DNA of 64,000 nucleotides from positions 1-64,000 of the forward strand of contig NZ_QSGS01000004.1 in the NCBI RefSeq assembly GCF_003467445.1, written 5' to 3'. Positions 8,257-16,998 of the stretch are shown here, piece by piece. Every line of letters begins with the position of its first letter. Positions within the stretch are counted from its first letter, which is position 1. Origin of the DNA: Exiguobacterium sp. AM39-5BH (GTDB lineage Bacteria; Bacillota; Bacilli; Exiguobacteriales; Exiguobacteriaceae). Made by a program: the position numbers and the translations under genes. The notes under the pieces are model-generated. The model worked only from the letters and a program-made list of their open reading frames with translations, searched no databases and was not told where the DNA came from.

Positions 8257-10878
8257 ATGAAAGCAACATGGAAACAAGTTTTATCCTTCTTTACAGTGCT
8301 TATGCTCGTCTTGGCATTAATCCCACCACGTGCAAGTGCGGATGCAGGAGCCGGGATGCAAGCAGCGGAAACGTTAAGTCCTGGGGTAGAAGTGACGTTT
8401 GAAACCGGGACAGACGCCACGAATACATACTGGTTCAAAATGGAACGAGGGACCCCATCGGCGATGACGCATATGGAAGTTCAGTTTGAATCATCAAAAC
8501 TCGCGAACATTTCGGTCTATCCAAGCGCCGACATGGCAGCGAAAGATGAGACGTTCGAGCCGTATCGTGCGAGCGCGACACAAGAAGAAGAGCAGCAAAC
8601 GGCGACGATTCGTCTTCCGTATGCATGGGAAGGGCCATACTACATCAAAGTGGAATATCTCCCGATGATGGAAGAAGAAACGGTGGCACCTTCAAACATC
8701 AAGCTCGTCTACAACCCGGTCAAATTGCCGGTCAAGTACGAAAACATCGAGACAGAGGCGGGCATGTGTGCCGTCGAATCGATTTTGAATCCGACGCCCG
8801 AGCGTGACTCGATGTTGAAGCTCATCCGTCGCATTCAGACGGAAGTGTTGACACAATCGGAAGCGGGCAACGATTTGGCCGCTTTATACTACCGAACGTC
8901 TCCGTACCTCATCAAAGCAATCATCAAGGACGGGGCGAAGCGCCAAAAGGCATATGCGGATTTGAAGACGCTTCAGCCGCTCATGAACGCGCTCGTTGAC
9001 CGGAAGTCATACACGCTCTCGAAAACGGATGAAGCCGCGATCAAGAGCTTGCAGGCATTCGTGACGACAAGCGTACCGACAGCGTTGCAAGCCGAGGTCG
9101 ACAAAGTAGCGGCTAAGCTCGGGACGGGCACGCTTGCGGGAACACCGCTCCAAGACGTGATGGGTAAATTCGGGGTGTCGATTGAAATCGACGATGCGCC
9201 ACGTTATATCGTCAAATATAAGTCTTCACCAAGCAAGTCACTCGGGAAGATGAACGCTTTGTCGAACGTCTCTGCGGAAAAGGTGAATCTCGGCCGTCCG
9301 GGTGACCACTTCGCCGTCGTCGACGTTGAAGCGGCGAGTGCGAAAACGCAAGCGACAGCCAAATCGACGCTCGAGCGTGACACGAACGTAGAATTTGTCG
9401 AACCGGTCCAGACGTATCAAGCGTTCATGGCCGATACGAGTTACGACTATCAATGGTCAGTCAACTCGAAATCAATATTGCAACCGTTCCAGGAAGCTGG
9501 AATCGGCCTTGAGGCCTATGAGTCGCTCAACTTACCGGCTCGATCGGTCAAAGTGGCCGTGCTCGACACGGGCGTCGATTATCGCCTTCTTGATTTCAAA
9601 GGACGCGTTGATATCGCCAACGAGAAGAACTTGGTCGACCCGAACGGGGAAGGCAGTGCCCTTGACGACCACGGACACGGGACACACGTGGCTGGCGTCA
9701 TCGGTGCGGTTCAAAATAACGGGACTTCGATGCGCGGAATCATGCCCGCCGTTTCGATTCTCCCAGTCAAAGTGCTTGACGCAAGCGGTTCAGGGGATAC
9801 AGAACAAATCGCGCTCGGCATCAAGTATGCTGTCGACGCCGGTGCCAAAGTCATCAACATGAGCCTAGGCGGAAGCGAGAGCCGGACAATCGGTTACATG
9901 TTGAAATACGCATATGACCGCGGTGTCGTCGTCGTGGCGGCAACGGGGAACGAAGGAGATTCAAACCTTTCATATCCGGCTTCTTCGAAATACACGATTT
10001 CGGTCGGTGCGACGAACACGTTCGGAATCGTCTCGGATTACTCGAACTATGGATACGGCGTTGACGTCGTGGCGCCGGGAACGAAAGTCGCGAGTCTCAT
10101 TCCGAATGGTAACGTTGTCTATATGGATGGGACGAGCATGGCGACTCCGCACGTCTCTGCTGTCGTCGGATTGCTCTTATCGACATATCCGCATCTTGGT
10201 GTTGAAGATGTCCGCCAATTGCTCCATCGTACGGCAGAACCACTTGCCTTCTCAGGCGGAGATGCGACAGGTGGGATGAGTTATGAAGATGGATTGGACT
10301 ACTTCATGGAAGATTCAGAAGAAGAACTTCCATTCAACTACGATTACATCAGCGGCTATGGCAAGGTCAACGTGCATCACGCGGTTTCAATGTTGCGTCT
10401 TTCTGCCAAACCAGGCCTTGTCCGTAATAATTCGACGGTCTTTGCCGCTAGCGTGAAAAGTGGGACGAAAGTGACGATTTATAAAGGCGAGAAACGCCTT
10501 GCGACGGGAACGTCGAAACAGGCGCGTGTCGCCTTGAACATTGGGGCACAAAAAGCAGGCACGACACTTCGAGTCGTCTATAGTAACGGCAAGCTCGTTT
10601 CAAGCGAACGTCTCCTTGTCACATCGGGAGCCCGTCCGAAACAGCCAGTCGTCACGACGCCGCGTGCGAACGCGAAGCAAGTGACAGGTCGCGCCGAAGC
10701 TGGGATGACAGTCATCGTGCGCGATGCGAATCGCCGCGTCATCGGGACGGGGCCGACCGGACTCACCGGAACGTTCGTCACGAAGACACGCACGCTTAAA
10801 AAAGGGGAGCGTCTCTCGGTCCATATCGAAGATACGAAAGGCCGCGCGAGCCAGATGAAGCAAGTCATCGTCAAATAA
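8257..10878 (+). CDS. Secreted subtilisin-like serine protease (S8 family), multidomain
   Basis: 873 aa. A Sec signal peptide (MKATWKQ, a hydrophobic core, then PRASA) is followed by a PPC-like beta domain (about 45-150), a helical linker and an I9-type propeptide region ending near residue 390. The S8 catalytic domain has Asp437 (VLDTGVDY), His474 (HGHGTHVAG) and Ser627 (GTSMATPH), all intact. After about residue 720 come two small beta-rich repeats of bacterial Ig/SH3 type; the last (from RPKQPVV) resembles adhesin-type Ig modules. No LPXTG anchor is present, so secretion or cell-wall association is likely. Ribosome site GAGGAGAACAG; transcribed alone between terminators. It probably supplies peptides from extracellular protein. 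Confidence 0.93.
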   Translation: MKATWKQVLSFFTVLMLVLALIPPRASADAGAGMQAAETLSPGVEVTFETGTDATNTYWFKMERGTPSAMTHMEVQFESSKLANISVYPSADMAAKDETFEPYRASATQEEEQQTATIRLPYAWEGPYYIKVEYLPMMEEETVAPSNIKLVYNPVKLPVKYENIETEAGMCAVESILNPTPERDSMLKLIRRIQTEVLTQSEAGNDLAALYYRTSPYLIKAIIKDGAKRQKAYADLKTLQPLMNALVDRKSYTLSKTDEAAIKSLQAFVTTSVPTALQAEVDKVAAKLGTGTLAGTPLQDVMGKFGVSIEIDDAPRYIVKYKSSPSKSLGKMNALSNVSAEKVNLGRPGDHFAVVDVEAASAKTQATAKSTLERDTNVEFVEPVQTYQAFMADTSYDYQWSVNSKSILQPFQEAGIGLEAYESLNLPARSVKVAVLDTGVDYRLLDFKGRVDIANEKNLVDPNGEGSALDDHGHGTHVAGVIGAVQNNGTSMRGIMPAVSILPVKVLDASGSGDTEQIALGIKYAVDAGAKVINMSLGGSESRTIGYMLKYAYDRGVVVVAATGNEGDSNLSYPASSKYTISVGATNTFGIVSDYSNYGYGVDVVAPGTKVASLIPNGNVVYMDGTSMATPHVSAVVGLLLSTYPHLGVEDVRQLLHRTAEPLAFSGGDATGGMSYEDGLDYFMEDSEEELPFNYDYISGYGKVNVHHAVSMLRLSAKPGLVRNNSTVFAASVKSGTKVTIYKGEKRLATGTSKQARVALNIGAQKAGTTLRVVYSNGKLVSSERLLVTSGARPKQPVVTTPRANAKQVTGRAEAGMTVIVRDANRRVIGTGPTGLTGTFVTKTRTLKKGERLSVHIEDTKGRASQMKQVIVK

Positions 10879-10891
10879 GTGCGCAATCAAA

Positions 10892-10925
10892 AAGGAGTTC
10901 GCCGCGGCGAACTCCTTGTTTTGTC
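10892..10925. terminator. Bidirectional terminator after subtilase
   Basis: Perfect 26-bp palindrome (10892-10917) with a T-rich tail, between convergent genes. Confidence 0.8.
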
Positions 10926-10927
10926 TT

Positions 10928-11254
10928 CTACTCGAGGATACCGAGGAGCTCCATGACCAATAGGAAGAAAAGTCCGGAACCGAGCACGGCTGCGAAGAAG
11001 ACGAGCACGGCGTACTCTTTTTGTTTCAAGATGGCCCACCATCCTGTCACGAATGCTCCGAGCCCAAGGACGGAGAACGTGGTCATATAGCTGAGTCGAA
11101 GCATGTTTGCGGCATTGTCGCTCCAGAGCGTCGAGTGGAAAGTCGTATCGAAGTGATCGAGCATGAGGAACGGCACGTACATGGCTAGGAACAAGCCGAT
11201 GAGGATGATGGACCACTTACCGACCGAAGTGCGAGGGAACAAGGCGCCAGTCAT
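10928..11254 (-). CDS. Small three-helix membrane protein, family unknown
   Basis: 108 aa. After a short polar N-terminus (TSVGKWSI) there are three hydrophobic segments, about residues 14-32, 52-72 and 80-104. The protein at 16535-16846 has the same length, the same helix layout and a similar KWS/EWS entry to helix 1, so the two are probably paralogues. Ribosome site GAGGTGACTCGTC precedes the ATG. Function not recognised. Confidence 0.65.
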   Translation of the reverse strand: MTGALFPRTSVGKWSIILIGLFLAMYVPFLMLDHFDTTFHSTLWSDNAANMLRLSYMTTFSVLGLGAFVTGWWAILKQKEYAVLVFFAAVLGSGLFFLLVMELLGILE

Positions 11255-11378
11255 GACGAGTCACCTCTTTTCGTTGCGAAATCATCTGTATAAGACTGTT
11301 CCCGTTTTGGCGAAAAATTGCCCGATTTTGCTGAAACGCCATGATATAGTCGAAAGGAGAGAGCGAGGGGTGGGAACG

Positions 11379-11486
11379 GTGGAACAGTTCAAGTCGACGA
11401 TGGGGCAACTCGATGACTTATGCGCTCAACTCAAACGCTTCATCCGACGGGAGACCGACCATGTTGCATCGCTCTATGAACGATGA
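11379..11486 (+). CDS. Small helical protein, 35 codons (hypothetical)
   Basis: A GTG-started frame encodes VEQFKSTMGQLDDLCAQLKR and continues for 15 residues to SLYER. It is strongly amphipathic and predicted to form one helix. Support comes from a complete small transcription unit: extended -10 TGATATAGT at 11342-11350, a purine-rich ribosome region (AAAGGAGAG, GAGGGG), and a hairpin terminator overlapping the stop. An upstream in-frame GTG at 11370 is the alternative start. No family recognised. Confidence 0.45.
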   Translation: MEQFKSTMGQLDDLCAQLKRFIRRETDHVASLYER

Positions 11487-11520
11487 CAAGCCCAGACAAA
11501 AAAGCGTCTGGGCTTGTTTT
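11486..11520. terminator. Terminator shared by small gene and rluF-like gene
   Basis: ACAAGCCCAGAC/GTCTGGGCTTGT stem with an 8-nt A-rich loop, followed by TTTT on the plus strand. It lies between convergent units. Confidence 0.75.
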
Positions 11521-12228
11521 AGTAGCACTCTTTCGGTTCGTAATTCAATTCGCGGAACAACTGCTCGCGTTCTTTTTTCGACAGGTCGCGCCATTGTCCG
11601 GGCGGGAGCTTGCCGAGCGTGATATTCATGACACGTACGCGCTGAAGGCGGTACACTTCGTAACCGAGCGCTTCACACATGCGACGGATTTGGCGGTTGA
11701 GCCTTGTGTCAGCGTGATGTTGAAATCGAACTTCGACAGTTGGTGGACTTTGCAGGGCAACGTCTTCTGGCCGAGGATTCTGACGCCGGCTTCCATCTGT
11801 TCGACGAACTCCGGGGTGATCGGCTTATCGACCGAGACAATGTATTCTTTCTCATGCTCGCCCTCGGCGCGCAGAATCTCGTTGACGATATCACCGTCGT
11901 TCGTCATTAAGATGAGCCCTTCCGAGTCTTTATCAAGACGGCCGATATTGAAGATGCGGAGTGGGTGGTTGACGAGGTCGACCAAGTTGCCTTTGACCTT
12001 CTTCTCGGTCGTGCTCGTGATGCCGACCGGTTTATGGACGGCGATATAGACGTTGTTTCGTGCGACGCGGGCGGCCGAACCGTTGACGAGCACTTCGTCT
12101 CCCGGGTTCACTTGGTCGCCGATTTTCGCTTTCTTCCCGTTGATGGTGACCCGTCCTTCTTCGATGAGACGATCGGCTTGGCGTCGTGACGCCTTGCCGG
12201 ATTCACTGATGAATTTGTTGATACGCAT
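11519..12228 (-). pseudogene. 23S rRNA pseudouridine synthase, RluF/RluB type, one-base frameshift
   Basis: Frame 1 (12228 to about 11704) gives an S4 RNA-binding domain ([20 protein letters not shown]) and the RsuA-type catalytic domain with the Asp in [12 protein letters not shown]. At 11702-11703 the frame breaks after TLTQG. Skipping to the next frame restores [20 protein letters not shown], the conserved RluF motif, and continues to PKECY and a TAA at 11519-11521. One extra G in the GG run (reverse strand) would rejoin the frames and give about 237 aa, the normal length. This is either a recent pseudogene or, more likely, an indel in the assembly. Ribosome site AAAGGACGTG. Confidence 0.85.
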
Positions 12229-12324
12229 AGATCCACGTCCTTTACTTGGCTTCGTCCTCTCACTATAACGTATTTTACATGTGCCTGAAAGCGGGAAACG
12301 ACCGAGTAGAGAGGATGTGGCACG

Positions 12325-13134
12325 ATGGATCAGGCACGTGTGCTATTGCAAGACGCAATTCGATTTCAACAAGCGCTCATGGCGTCGTCGTTTCAGGCGG
12401 AGCTGATTGAGGGGGCGTCCCCGGTCCTATGGTATGGGCGCCCGACGCATCAACAGTGGCTCACCGTCGGGACGAACCCGTCGCGCAGCGAATTTTACGA
12501 ACGGGACGGCACCGTTCGAAGCGGAGCATCGCAAAAGTTCTATTGGCGTGACGAATCACTCGATACCTACTTACAAGATGAAAGTGCGCTCGAAGCGACG
12601 CTTGACTACGCCGCGGCTTACTTTGAGGGCGGACGGGCGACGACAAGTTGGTTCGGTAAACCGGGCGGGGCAAAGCTCGAGGCTCTGCTTGAAGGCATGG
12701 GGCGCTCGTTCTACGACGGATCCGCGCTCCATATCGACTTCTTCAAATATGCGACGTGGCGTCAGATGGGCCAGTTGCGGACAGGACGTCAATGGATGGA
12801 ACATCCGACCTCGCTCGATTTGCTTGAACGGACGATCCGTCATGTGGCCCCATCTCGTCTGATCATCATCGGACGGGACAACTGTGCAGCGTTCGACGGT
12901 TTTACGCATAGCGAGATTATCGAGGCGTACCCGAGCGCCCGATTCGAACTCGGCTATCACATGACGCTCGGTATCCCGATGATTGGGTTACATGTCAAAC
13001 CATCCGAAGTGTTCGTCGGTCTCGGGAATGGTCGAGACGCGTTCGGGCTCCACCATGGCTCGTATGCGAAACGAGAGCATCTGATTCGAATCGGGGCGGC
13101 CATCGAAGCGAGCGCTCGTCGTTATTTTGGCTGA
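12325..13134 (+). CDS. Protein of unknown function, possible uracil-DNA-glycosylase-like fold
   Basis: 269 aa, cytosolic, no signal or membrane segment. The segment [13 protein letters not shown] looks like motif A of MUG-type DNA glycosylases (G-x-N-P), followed later by a buried strand RLIIIGRDN and a His-containing loop [10 protein letters not shown] near the C-terminus. This is suggestive of the UDG superfamily but far from proof. Ribosome site GAGGATGTGGC. Its last 13 bases overlap the convergent gene at 13122. The product is clearly protein-like (balanced composition, strong codon bias as in its neighbours). Confidence 0.6.
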   Translation: MDQARVLLQDAIRFQQALMASSFQAELIEGASPVLWYGRPTHQQWLTVGTNPSRSEFYERDGTVRSGASQKFYWRDESLDTYLQDESALEATLDYAAAYFEGGRATTSWFGKPGGAKLEALLEGMGRSFYDGSALHIDFFKYATWRQMGQLRTGRQWMEHPTSLDLLERTIRHVAPSRLIIIGRDNCAAFDGFTHSEIIEAYPSARFELGYHMTLGIPMIGLHVKPSEVFVGLGNGRDAFGLHHGSYAKREHLIRIGAAIEASARRYFG

Positions 13135-13781
13135 ACGTCAAGTGTTGGCGGCTGGACGCGTGTGATACTGCCCCAAAAGTTGAACTCGTTGAAATCGATA
13201 TAGCGGATATCGCGGGAGCGGTTATCGAGCACCTCGAGCAAGATGACGTCGGGAAAGCCCGGCTTGTGGAAGATGATGTACCCGATTCCGGTCACGGAGT
13301 GATTTTTATAAAATCCGTTCGCCATATTCAAGATGAAGGGGCGGTCGGCCGCGAGTTCGCGCTCGAACGTTGACCATTTCCATAAATAACGTGAGCTGCT
13401 GTGCCCTTTGTAGCCGTAATGGACCCAAAGCTTCGTGACGATTGCGGCAATCCGCGTCGGCGGCGTGCCTTTCTCGTCTTTGAATTGATGAGCGAGCGCG
13501 ATCTCTCGCGCATCTCGTTGAATCTCGACCACGTCCTCAGGGATGCGTTCATAGCCGTGGTCCCGATAATAGCGGAAAATGGCCGTCATCGAGGTGAGTG
13601 TACAGTTGTTCTTGCCGCCATTGAACGCTTTTTGAAGCAGTACGGGAACCCCGCTGATGCGCTTCTCGCTCTTGACCGTCCAATGGCCGTGATAACGGTC
13701 GTTCACGTATGCCTCAGGGTCGATGATTCCAGCGTAACCTTTCTTTGCGACTTCGAGCTGTCCGGCATAATGTTCGTCCAT
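13122..13781 (-). CDS. C39-like cysteine-peptidase-fold protein
   Basis: 219 aa. The pattern NNCTLTSMTAIFRYY near residue 65 matches the Cys helix of C39-like (papain-fold) domains. NHSVTGIGYIIF near 170 supplies the His and VLDNRS the downstream Asp. No signal peptide is present, so it acts inside the cell or is exported by another route. I start at 13781 because GGGAGGTGCGTC precedes that ATG. Its 3' end overlaps the stop region of the convergent gene by 13 bp. Substrate unknown. Confidence 0.6.
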   Translation of the reverse strand: MDEHYAGQLEVAKKGYAGIIDPEAYVNDRYHGHWTVKSEKRISGVPVLLQKAFNGGKNNCTLTSMTAIFRYYRDHGYERIPEDVVEIQRDAREIALAHQFKDEKGTPPTRIAAIVTKLWVHYGYKGHSSSRYLWKWSTFERELAADRPFILNMANGFYKNHSVTGIGYIIFHKPGFPDVILLEVLDNRSRDIRYIDFNEFNFWGSITRVQPPTLDVQPK

Positions 13782-13814
13782 GACGCACCTCCCTTTTTCT
13801 TTATTATACAAACA

Positions 13815-13846
13815 ACGCCCGTCCTCTGGAATGAGAGAACGGGCGT
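13815..13846 (-). terminator. Terminator of yjiH
   Basis: Stem ACGCCCGT/ACGGGCGT with a partly paired loop; a T-rich tail follows on the reverse strand. Confidence 0.7.
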
Positions 13847-13853
13847 GTCGTCT

Positions 13854-15230
13854 TCAAAAGATGAGATGGGCGATCCCGACGATAATCGGTAGCGTGATGA
13901 TTGTCCGCATCAAGAAGATGAGGACGAGGTCGAAGAACGAGATTGGCAATTTCGAGCCGAGCAACAGGCCACCGACCTCTGACATGAAAATGAGCTGTGT
14001 GACGGACACACAGGCGATGACAAATCGCGTTAACTCGCTCTCGATGCCGCTGCCGAGAACGGCCGGCAAGAACATATCGGCGAATCCGACGACCATCGTT
14101 TGGGCCGCGGCCTCTGCTTCCGGCACTTGCAACAACATGAGAATCGGTTCGAACGGTTTGCCGAGAATCGTGAACAATGACGTGTGTTCGGCGATGACGA
14201 GCGCAATCGTTCCGACGGCCATGACGACCGGCAAAATGCCGAGCCACATGTCGAGCACATTTTGGAACCCGTCTTTGAACGTGGCGACGGCGCCTTTACT
14301 CGATTTTGATTTGAGCAACGCTTGACGAAGCGCCCATGTGCGCATCGGAACGTTCGATGGCACCGGTTCTTCCGGTTTCAACTCGGTCTTTTCATACGCC
14401 GTGTCAGGCTTGCGAGACAACGGATAGATGCGCGGCATGATGAGTGCCGCAACCATTCCGGCTAGGATGATGGTTCCATAATACTGAGGGAAGTACGCAT
14501 CAAGTTTCATGTACGACAAGATGACAATCGTGAACGTAATCGAGACGACGGAGAACGTTGTGGCGATGATCGAGGCTTCTCGTTTCGTGTAGTAGCCCTC
14601 TTCATATTGTCTTGTCGTCAATAAAATTCCAATGGAGGCATCCCCGACCCAAGAGGCGAGCGCGTCAAGTGAGGCCCGACCCGGAAGACGAAACACCGGG
14701 CGCATCACATTGATAAACATTGTCCCTACATATTCGAGAAGTCCAAAATTTAATAGGAGCGGTAATAAAATTCCAGCGAACAGAAACGTCGCGAATAGAA
14801 TCGGAATCAATTCATACAATAACAACCCACCTGTGGCCTCGGACGTGATCGCCTCGGGACCGATGACGAGTAGCGTCATGACGCCGGCGATGAACCCGAT
14901 GACGCGCATGACGAACCAGAACGGTGTGACGTTGAACAACGTGTTCATGTGTGGGCGCTCTAGAATGAATGCCGGTTTGACCGCATACGTGATCAATGAA
15001 CCGACGACCGAGATGCCCATCATGATGACGGCGATCGTCGGTACGAAGTCGCCAATCAAATCGATCAACCAGTTCGATAAATAGGCGACCGGAATGGTGA
15101 ACCCGTCACCAGACGGGATTGGGACGATGAAGAACAGAATCCCGATTAACGATGGAATGATGAATTTCATGTAATCTGCTGATGTGAATGTGGGTCCGTC
15201 ATGACCGGACCGGTTTGGTGTGTGATTCAT
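13854..15230 (-). CDS. YjiH-family membrane protein (nucleoside-recognition/Gate domain)
   Basis: 458 aa integral membrane protein with about ten hydrophobic segments. A cytosolic charged loop lies near residues 285-320. The second half (GILPVVMAVGTIALV onward) is the Gate-type domain shared with SpoIIM/FeoB-like and nucleoside-transporter proteins. Overall it matches the YjiH family of putative transporters. The ligand is not established. Ribosome site AAAGGGGTAATTG. It is transcribed alone and divergently from the LLM oxidoreductase. The 270-bp upstream region contains no motif I can name. Confidence 0.8.
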   Translation of the reverse strand: MNHTPNRSGHDGPTFTSADYMKFIIPSLIGILFFIVPIPSGDGFTIPVAYLSNWLIDLIGDFVPTIAVIMMGISVVGSLITYAVKPAFILERPHMNTLFNVTPFWFVMRVIGFIAGVMTLLVIGPEAITSEATGGLLLYELIPILFATFLFAGILLPLLLNFGLLEYVGTMFINVMRPVFRLPGRASLDALASWVGDASIGILLTTRQYEEGYYTKREASIIATTFSVVSITFTIVILSYMKLDAYFPQYYGTIILAGMVAALIMPRIYPLSRKPDTAYEKTELKPEEPVPSNVPMRTWALRQALLKSKSSKGAVATFKDGFQNVLDMWLGILPVVMAVGTIALVIAEHTSLFTILGKPFEPILMLLQVPEAEAAAQTMVVGFADMFLPAVLGSGIESELTRFVIACVSVTQLIFMSEVGGLLLGSKLPISFFDLVLIFLMRTIITLPIIVGIAHLIF

Positions 15231-15501
15231 TCAATTACCCCTTTTCCCCGAACGTATAGTTTGCGTTTCACTGGCACGTCCCCATCGTGCGTTGCGTGAA
15301 TTGCTATGAAGGAATAGCTTCTTCTCGTCCATTATAGAGAAGAGGACATCGAGCAAGCAACAACGCGTTGTAATTTTCTGAAAAAAGAAAGCGTTATCAA
15401 AAGCGAACTATTCGTATTCTTCGGCGCACTTTAGTATGATGACGACGAGTCTTACAAAATTGAGATATTCACCATATATACTTTAGGAACGGAGCGATAA
15501 A

Positions 15502-16494
15502 ATGAGATTAAGTGTATTGGATCAAGCGCCGGTGACATCCGGGCATACGTCAGAACATGCGTTACAAAGCGCGGTCGAACTGGCCCAATTGGCAGAAGAG
15601 CTCGGCTATTACCGGATGTGGATGGCCGAACATCACGGGGGCATGTCGTTCGCGAGCTCGGCGCCTGAAGTCGTAGCGGCTTATATTGCGGCGAAGACAG
15701 AACGGATTCGCCTCGGGTCAGGTGGGGTCATGATGATGCACTATTCACCGCTTAAAATGGCCGAAGTGTTCAAAACGCTCAGTGCGCTTGCGCCTGGACG
15801 CATCGACTTCGGGGTCGGCCGGGCACCGGGCGGGGACGCCAACGCGATTTATGCGATGTCACAAGGCCAAAAACCGATGATGGACGGCCTGTATGAAAAG
15901 CTCGGGACGACACTCCAACTCATTAATGATGAGACGCCAGAAGAACGATGGTATAAAAATACGCCGGCTGCTCCGACTGGCGTGACGCTTCCTGAGGCGT
16001 GGCTCCTCGGGTCGAGCGGGAACAGCGCCATCCAAGCAGGACGGATGGGGCTCGGCTACTCATTCGCCCAATTCTTCAATGGGGAATTGAGCGTCGCTGC
16101 GCTCGACGCGTATCGTCAGCACTTCACCCCGTCCGCTTTCATGGAAAAGCCAGACATCAGCGTCACGTATCTCGTGACGACGGCCGAGACGGAAGAAGAA
16201 GCTGAGTACTTAGCACGCCCGTCGGATTTGTCACGCCTGTTTTTAATGAAAGGCCAGCTTCGCCAGTTGATGAGCCCAGAGGCAGCACACGCCTATCCGC
16301 TCACCGAGATCGACAAGATTCAAATCGCCAACAACCGGAAGATCCATCTCGTCGGGACACCGAAGCAGATTGCGACGCAACTACAGGAAGAGTCGGCCCA
16401 TTATGGATTTGATGAGGCGATGATTTGTAGTATCCAACATACGCAGGAGAGTCGATTGAATGTCTATCGCTTGCTCGCGAAAGAACTCCTCTGA
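15502..16494 (+). CDS. LLM-class flavin-dependent oxidoreductase
   Basis: 330 aa TIM-barrel flavoenzyme of the bacterial luciferase-like group. Diagnostic segments are YRMWMAEHHG near residue 38, RIRLGSGGVMMMHYSPLKMAE near 75 and GRIDFGVGRAPG near 105. The family uses FMNH2 supplied by a separate reductase; the substrate is unknown here. Ribosome site GGAACGGAGCG. A symmetric hairpin separates it from the convergent membrane-protein gene. Confidence 0.88.
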   Translation: MRLSVLDQAPVTSGHTSEHALQSAVELAQLAEELGYYRMWMAEHHGGMSFASSAPEVVAAYIAAKTERIRLGSGGVMMMHYSPLKMAEVFKTLSALAPGRIDFGVGRAPGGDANAIYAMSQGQKPMMDGLYEKLGTTLQLINDETPEERWYKNTPAAPTGVTLPEAWLLGSSGNSAIQAGRMGLGYSFAQFFNGELSVAALDAYRQHFTPSAFMEKPDISVTYLVTTAETEEEAEYLARPSDLSRLFLMKGQLRQLMSPEAAHAYPLTEIDKIQIANNRKIHLVGTPKQIATQLQEESAHYGFDEAMICSIQHTQESRLNVYRLLAKELL

Positions 16495-16495
16495 C

Positions 16496-16531
16496 ACAAA
16501 CGCACCTATCCTAATGGAAAGGTGCGTTTGT
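16496..16531. terminator. Bidirectional terminator after LLM oxidoreductase
   Basis: ACAAACGCACC/GGTGCGTTTGT stem (16496-16531), between convergent genes. Confidence 0.75.
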
Positions 16532-16534
16532 TGG

Positions 16535-16846
16535 TTAGAGGAACAATTGCATGAGCACGAACAAAACGACAAGCCCACCGAGCGAGACGGCACAGAAAAC
16601 GGCAGCGGAGCGTTCGTGGTTTCGGAAGATGGTGTATAACCCTATGACGAACGCACCGAGCGTGGCGGTGATGGCCGTGATTGATACGACGGCGGACCAT
16701 GTGTCGTCGAATAATGTGTCGAGATTGAACGGTTGAGCCGAGTGCACGATGAAAGCAGAGATAATGAAGAGCAAGAACAACACGAGCAACAAGAGGACCG
16801 ACCATTCTCCTGGCCGTGTCTGTGGATAGACATTCCGACTGAGCAT
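16535..16846 (-). CDS. Small three-helix membrane protein, paralogue of 10928-11254
   Basis: 103 aa with three hydrophobic segments (about 16-36, 52-72, 82-102). It shares layout with the 108-aa protein at 10928: a polar N-terminus ending in GEWS, a long extracytoplasmic loop after helix 1, a GAFV segment in helix 2 and a charged turn before helix 3. Ribosome site GAGGTGAACC. A sigma-B-like -10 (GGGTAT) lies about 40 bp upstream. Function unknown. Confidence 0.65.
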   Translation of the reverse strand: MLSRNVYPQTRPGEWSVLLLLVLFLLFIISAFIVHSAQPFNLDTLFDDTWSAVVSITAITATLGAFVIGLYTIFRNHERSAAVFCAVSLGGLVVLFVLMQLFL

Positions 16847-16882
16847 GATGGTTCACCTCGCATTTTCTACATTTACTTATCT

Positions 16883-16907
16883 ATACCCGATCTTTGGTGA
16901 CTTATAA
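16883..16907 (-). promoter_or_regulatory. Candidate sigma-B promoter of small membrane protein
   Basis: On the reverse strand TTATAA (16902-16907), a 13-bp spacer and GGGTAT (16883-16888). The -10 is a perfect match to the Bacillus sigma-B consensus and the -35 matches GTTTAA at four of six positions. Confidence 0.4.
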
Positions 16908-16998
16908 AAAATGCTTTCCCTTTTTTTGAACGGTTTCGTAAACAACACGGTCTAAAACAACTAAACTAGAAGAAACGGAGATTGCCTGGAGGTACAGT

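Noticed and set aside
15231..15501. Riboswitch in the leader between yjiH and the LLM gene
   Set aside because: Inspected on both strands; no core of a known riboswitch class and no terminator/antiterminator pair could be supported.
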